NCBI GenBank assembly: GCA_009738435.1
Contig: CP046522.1
Coordinates: 1,271,249 to 1,335,248 of the forward strand
Source of the DNA: Clostridium bovifaecis
Lineage (GTDB): Bacteria > Bacillota > Clostridia > Clostridiales > Clostridiaceae
Length of the DNA: 64,000 nt
Reading direction: 5' to 3'
Below the pieces are notes generated by a model. That model made no database searches. It was not told the origin of the DNA and was given only the letters and a program-made list of their open reading frames with translations. The first letter of the stretch is position 1; every line of letters starts with the position of its first letter. Positions 61,596 through 64,000 of this stretch are shown here, one piece after another. Position numbers and translations under genes: made by a program.

Positions 61596-62612
61596 ATGGA
61601 TAAGAGAGTATTAGGAAAAACAAATTTTAATGTTTCTGTTATAGGCTTTGGAGGAATACCTATTCAAAAGGTTTCTGAGGAAACTGCTATAACCTTAGTA
61701 AAAAAGGCACATGAGCTTGGAATAAATTTTATTGATTCCGCTGCAGGTTATGGAAAAAGTGAAGAACTGCTTGGATATGGCATAAGGGAAACAGGAAGAG
61801 AAAATTGGGTAATTGCAACAAAGGCTCCGGATAGGGATTATGAAGGAATGAAAAAAGCTATAGAAAATAGTCTTCGAAGATTTCAAATAGACACTATAGA
61901 CTTATATCAGCTTCATAATGTAAGAACCGAAGCAGAGTATGAAATGGTGATTAGTGAAAATGGAGCTTTAAGAGCATTAAAGGAAGCTAAGAAAGAAGGA
62001 AAGATAAAAGAGATAGGAATAACTAGTCACTCTCTTGATATAATAAGCAAGGTTATTGAGAATGGAGAATTTTCAACAATTCAATTTCCGTATAATCCTG
62101 TTGAAAGACAAGCTGAGGAACTATTTAGGAAAGCTAAAAAATTAAATATTGGAGTAATAGTTATGAAACCTATGGCTGGTGGAGCTATAGAAAATAAGGA
62201 GTATTCATTAAGATTTATATTAGAAAATGAAAATGTAACTTCTGCAATACCAGGAATGAATACTATAGAACAAGTAGAGGAAAACTCAAAGATAGGAAAT
62301 AATTTTACAAAGCTAAGCGCTGAAGAAAAAAAGGCTATTCTTGAAGAAGCTGAAAGACTTGGAACAGAATTTTGTAGGAGGTGTGGTTATTGCGCACCAT
62401 GTCCAAAAGAAATCGATATACCTACACAATTTCTTTTAGAAGGATATTTAAAGAGATATGACTTGAAAGATTGGGCTGTTGAGAGATATACATCTCAAGA
62501 GCACGGTCCAAAAGATTGTGTAGCTTGTGGAAACTGTGAGACAAAGTGTCCTTATGATTTACCAATTAGGAACATGATGAAAAGAGTATATTCAAGCTTT
62601 GAAAGTTTATAA
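61596..62612 (+). CDS. Aldo/keto reductase with C-terminal ferredoxin-like 4Fe-4S motifs
   Basis: 338 residues. The N-terminal 250 are an aldo/keto reductase barrel (GFGGIPIQKVSEE, FIDSAAGYGKSEELLG with the catalytic Tyr, VIATKAPDRD with the Lys, LYQLHNV). The C-terminus has CRRCGYCAPCP and CVACGNCETKCP, ligands for two Fe-S clusters. Enzymes of this combined type occur in clostridia; substrates are mostly unknown. ATG 61596 behind AGGGGGAAA. A bidirectional terminator follows. Confidence 0.9.
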   Translation: MDKRVLGKTNFNVSVIGFGGIPIQKVSEETAITLVKKAHELGINFIDSAAGYGKSEELLGYGIRETGRENWVIATKAPDRDYEGMKKAIENSLRRFQIDTIDLYQLHNVRTEAEYEMVISENGALRALKEAKKEGKIKEIGITSHSLDIISKVIENGEFSTIQFPYNPVERQAEELFRKAKKLNIGVIVMKPMAGGAIENKEYSLRFILENENVTSAIPGMNTIEQVEENSKIGNNFTKLSAEEKKAILEEAERLGTEFCRRCGYCAPCPKEIDIPTQFLLEGYLKRYDLKDWAVERYTSQEHGPKDCVACGNCETKCPYDLPIRNMMKRVYSSFESL

Positions 62613-62620
62613 TATATTAT

Positions 62621-62666
62621 AAAAATATGGCTTAATGCGTTAAAAATTGCATTAAGCCATATTTTT
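62621..62666. terminator. Bidirectional intrinsic terminator
   Basis: AAAAATATGGCTTAATGC (62621-62638) and GCATTAAGCCATATTTTT (62649-62666) form a perfect 18-bp stem between the aldo/keto reductase and ndk, with A/T tracts on each side. Confidence 0.93.
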
Positions 62667-63114
62667 ATACATTTCCTAAAAGAAGATTTCCTATTGAAAA
62701 GTTACTAGTGCTTTCGGTTTCAAACCAAATATTAATTTCTCTTTCAGCGTTTTCACGACTATCGGAAGCATGAACTGAATTCTCGGTTTTAGATAAGGCA
62801 AAATTACCTCTGATAGTATTTTTAGATGCTTTTTCTGGGTCTGTACTTCCATTAATCTCTCTTACCTTGGCGATGGCGTCTTCTCCCTCTATAACTAGTG
62901 CGCATAGTGGGCTTCTTGTTATATAGGATATGAGTTCTTCGAAATAAGGCCTGCCTTTATGTTCCTCATAATGACGTTCTGCAGTGTCTTTAGAAGCTTT
63001 TAGCATCTTTAGATTAGTTACCTTCAGATTATTCTTTTCATAGAAGGTAATAATTTCACCAATCACATTTCTTTCTACAGCATCAGGTTTTATTAGAACT
63101 AGGGTCTTTTCCAT
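62665..63114 (-). CDS. ndk: Nucleoside diphosphate kinase
   Basis: 149 residues. TLVLIKPDAVERN at the start, RPYFEELISYITRSPL, and the active-site histidine in NSVHASDS; IRGNFALSKTENSVH is slightly different from the usual IRGDF. It balances nucleoside triphosphates using ATP. The start is ATG 63114 behind GGCGGGATAAT. About 14 residues longer at the C-terminus than minimal enzymes. Confidence 0.95.
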   Translation of the reverse strand: MEKTLVLIKPDAVERNVIGEIITFYEKNNLKVTNLKMLKASKDTAERHYEEHKGRPYFEELISYITRSPLCALVIEGEDAIAKVREINGSTDPEKASKNTIRGNFALSKTENSVHASDSRENAEREINIWFETESTSNFSIGNLLLGNV

Positions 63115-63313
63115 TATTATCCCGCCTTTAAAATACTAAAGGAAAGTTTTGAATAAATGTATAAGGTAACATTAATTTAAAACTTAGCCTTAATAAAATA
63201 TATGAAATATTATTGCTATAAATAGAGAAATATATACATTTTGGAGATAAAATCAATTGTTATATATTTGTATATAATAAAGTAAAAAAGTGAAAAGGAT
63301 TATTCAAAAATAT

Positions 63314-63321
63314 GGTATAAT
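63314..63321 (+). promoter_or_regulatory. Extended -10 promoter before the kinase-like gene
   Basis: TGGTATAAT ends at 63321, about 40 bp before the start codon. The -35 region is weak. The rest of the 245-bp gap from ndk (63115-63359) is AT-rich with nothing else recognised. Confidence 0.55.
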
Positions 63322-63359
63322 AGTAATTATATTATATAAGTTATAAGGAAGTGAAAACT

Positions 63360-64000
63360 GTGGATATAATTAATAAACAATACTTAGTATTAAGAAACAT
63401 AACAAGTAATAATATAATATCTTCGTATGTAGCTGAAGATATTATAAATAATAGCACAGTTCAATTAAAACTAGTAAACGCTGACTATACTCCAGAAGAG
63501 TGTATTCGCTTTCTTATAAGCAATTTTATCGAATACAGTAATATAGATAGTTCAAATATTACTAAGGTAATTGATTTTGGACTAGTACAAACTATAAACG
63601 AACAAAAGGTAGGGTACAAGCAATACTACTATACTACTGAATACTTTGAAAAAGTCCTAAAAATTAAAGATATAATAACAGCATTATCAAGAGATTCTTT
63701 AATAGATATATTTATGGAGATATGTACAGGAGTTCAATATCTCCATTTAAGAGGAATATCATATGAAAATATCCATTTAGAAAATATTTACGTGTTAGAT
63801 GTAAATGGACATTATGTAGTCAAGTTGAACGACTTGATTAGTGTTAAGATAAATAAAGATTTTTTAAAAGAAGATTCTATTGAAAGCTTTATATTTAAAT
63901 CACCAGAAATTATTAATGGAGCTAAATATAATAAGTCTTCAGATATATATGCTTTAGGGGTGCTTTTATATGTTTTGCTGTTGTTAAGTTATGGCGTAGA
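63360..64000 (+). CDS. Degenerate protein-kinase-domain protein, N-terminal part (3' end outside window)
   Basis: 213 codons to the window edge from GTG 63360, seven bases after AAGGAAG. The kinase fold is seen in GISYENIHLENIYVLD where HRDxKxxN normally stands, VVKLNDL in place of DFG, FKSPEIINGAKYNKSSDIYA (like APE and DxWS) and LGVLLYVLLLL. The catalytic Asp and DFG are changed, so it is probably a pseudokinase or ligand-binding module. Related clostridial proteins carry a C-terminal signalling domain such as GGDEF, which cannot be checked here. Confidence 0.7.
   Translation, partial: MDIINKQYLVLRNITSNNIISSYVAEDIINNSTVQLKLVNADYTPEECIRFLISNFIEYSNIDSSNITKVIDFGLVQTINEQKVGYKQYYYTTEYFEKVLKIKDIITALSRDSLIDIFMEICTGVQYLHLRGISYENIHLENIYVLDVNGHYVVKLNDLISVKINKDFLKEDSIESFIFKSPEIINGAKYNKSSDIYALGVLLYVLLLLSYGV

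Noticed and set aside
1..64000. CRISPR arrays, tRNA/rRNA genes, transposases or prophage genes
   Set aside because: None was recognised on reading; the repeats found are short palindromes, not spaced arrays or complete elements.

Overview
The window is a low-GC, AT-rich Firmicute chromosome, almost certainly a Clostridium-type anaerobe. This is suggested by the codon use (AGA/AGG arginine, frequent TTG/GTG starts with strong Shine-Dalgarno sequences), the ferredoxin-type and tungsten/molybdenum enzymes, the TPP and SAM-I riboswitches, a sigma-54 activator, a GlcT-type antiterminated glucose PTS and probable spore-layer proteins. No rRNA, tRNA, CRISPR array, prophage or complete insertion sequence was seen.

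Region 1 (1-20.0 kb) is a purine/urate-type anaerobic degradation locus. The end of a molybdate/tungstate binding protein and decayed permease and ATPase remnants (1-1189) precede a sigma-54 enhancer-binding regulator (1185-2942). Two operons follow, each behind an identical -24/-12 promoter (3208-3232 and 14061-14085), with palindromic sites of the form TATCA-N3-TGATA about 200 bp upstream. Operon A carries ssnA, a PreA-like Fe-S flavoprotein, a FAD/2Fe-2S/Mo hydroxylase set, mocA, a second Mo/2Fe-2S/FAD set in reversed order and an XdhC fragment. Operon B carries diaminopropionate ammonia-lyase, a hydantoinase, a YgeY-type peptidase, a YgeW-type carbamoyltransferase and carbamate kinase. Together they would hydroxylate and open the purine ring, deaminate diaminopropionate to pyruvate, and recover ATP from carbamoyl phosphate. 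ssnA and four of the five operon B genes carry one apparent indel each.

Region 2 (20.1-32.3 kb) holds a small Cys protein, a thiD-thiM-thiE operon behind a TPP riboswitch (minus strand), a patatin-like lipase, a chemoreceptor fragment, a YtrA-type GntR regulator with two ABC-2 exporters, a probable DUF6143 spore-associated protein, and a LexA-box-controlled pair of putative DNA repair proteins (minus strand).

Region 3 (32.4-40.2 kb) is a SAM-riboswitch methionine-cycle operon (metF, luxS, MetH reactivation protein, metH), then clpS-clpA.

Region 4 (40.3-53.0 kb) is an AraC-regulated sugar or polyol locus. It has two medium-chain dehydrogenases, an aldo/keto reductase, a GPH symporter, a glycerol-dehydrogenase-like enzyme, a split transketolase and an SDR; use of CGN arginine codons suggests transfer. 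An aldehyde:ferredoxin oxidoreductase with its MoaD-like partner follows.

Region 5 (53.0-64.0 kb) contains 6-phosphofructokinase, a BglG-family antiterminator, the glucose PTS EIICBA it controls, a seven-repeat propeller-like protein, a His/Met-tailed ferritin-like protein, small unknown genes, a Nudix hydrolase, an Fe-S aldo/keto reductase, nucleoside diphosphate kinase and the start of a degenerate protein-kinase-like protein.

At least eight otherwise normal genes have single 1-2 nt indels, mostly in A-runs or TA repeats. Part of this may be sequencing error. The modB/modC remnants, with internal deletions, are real decay.
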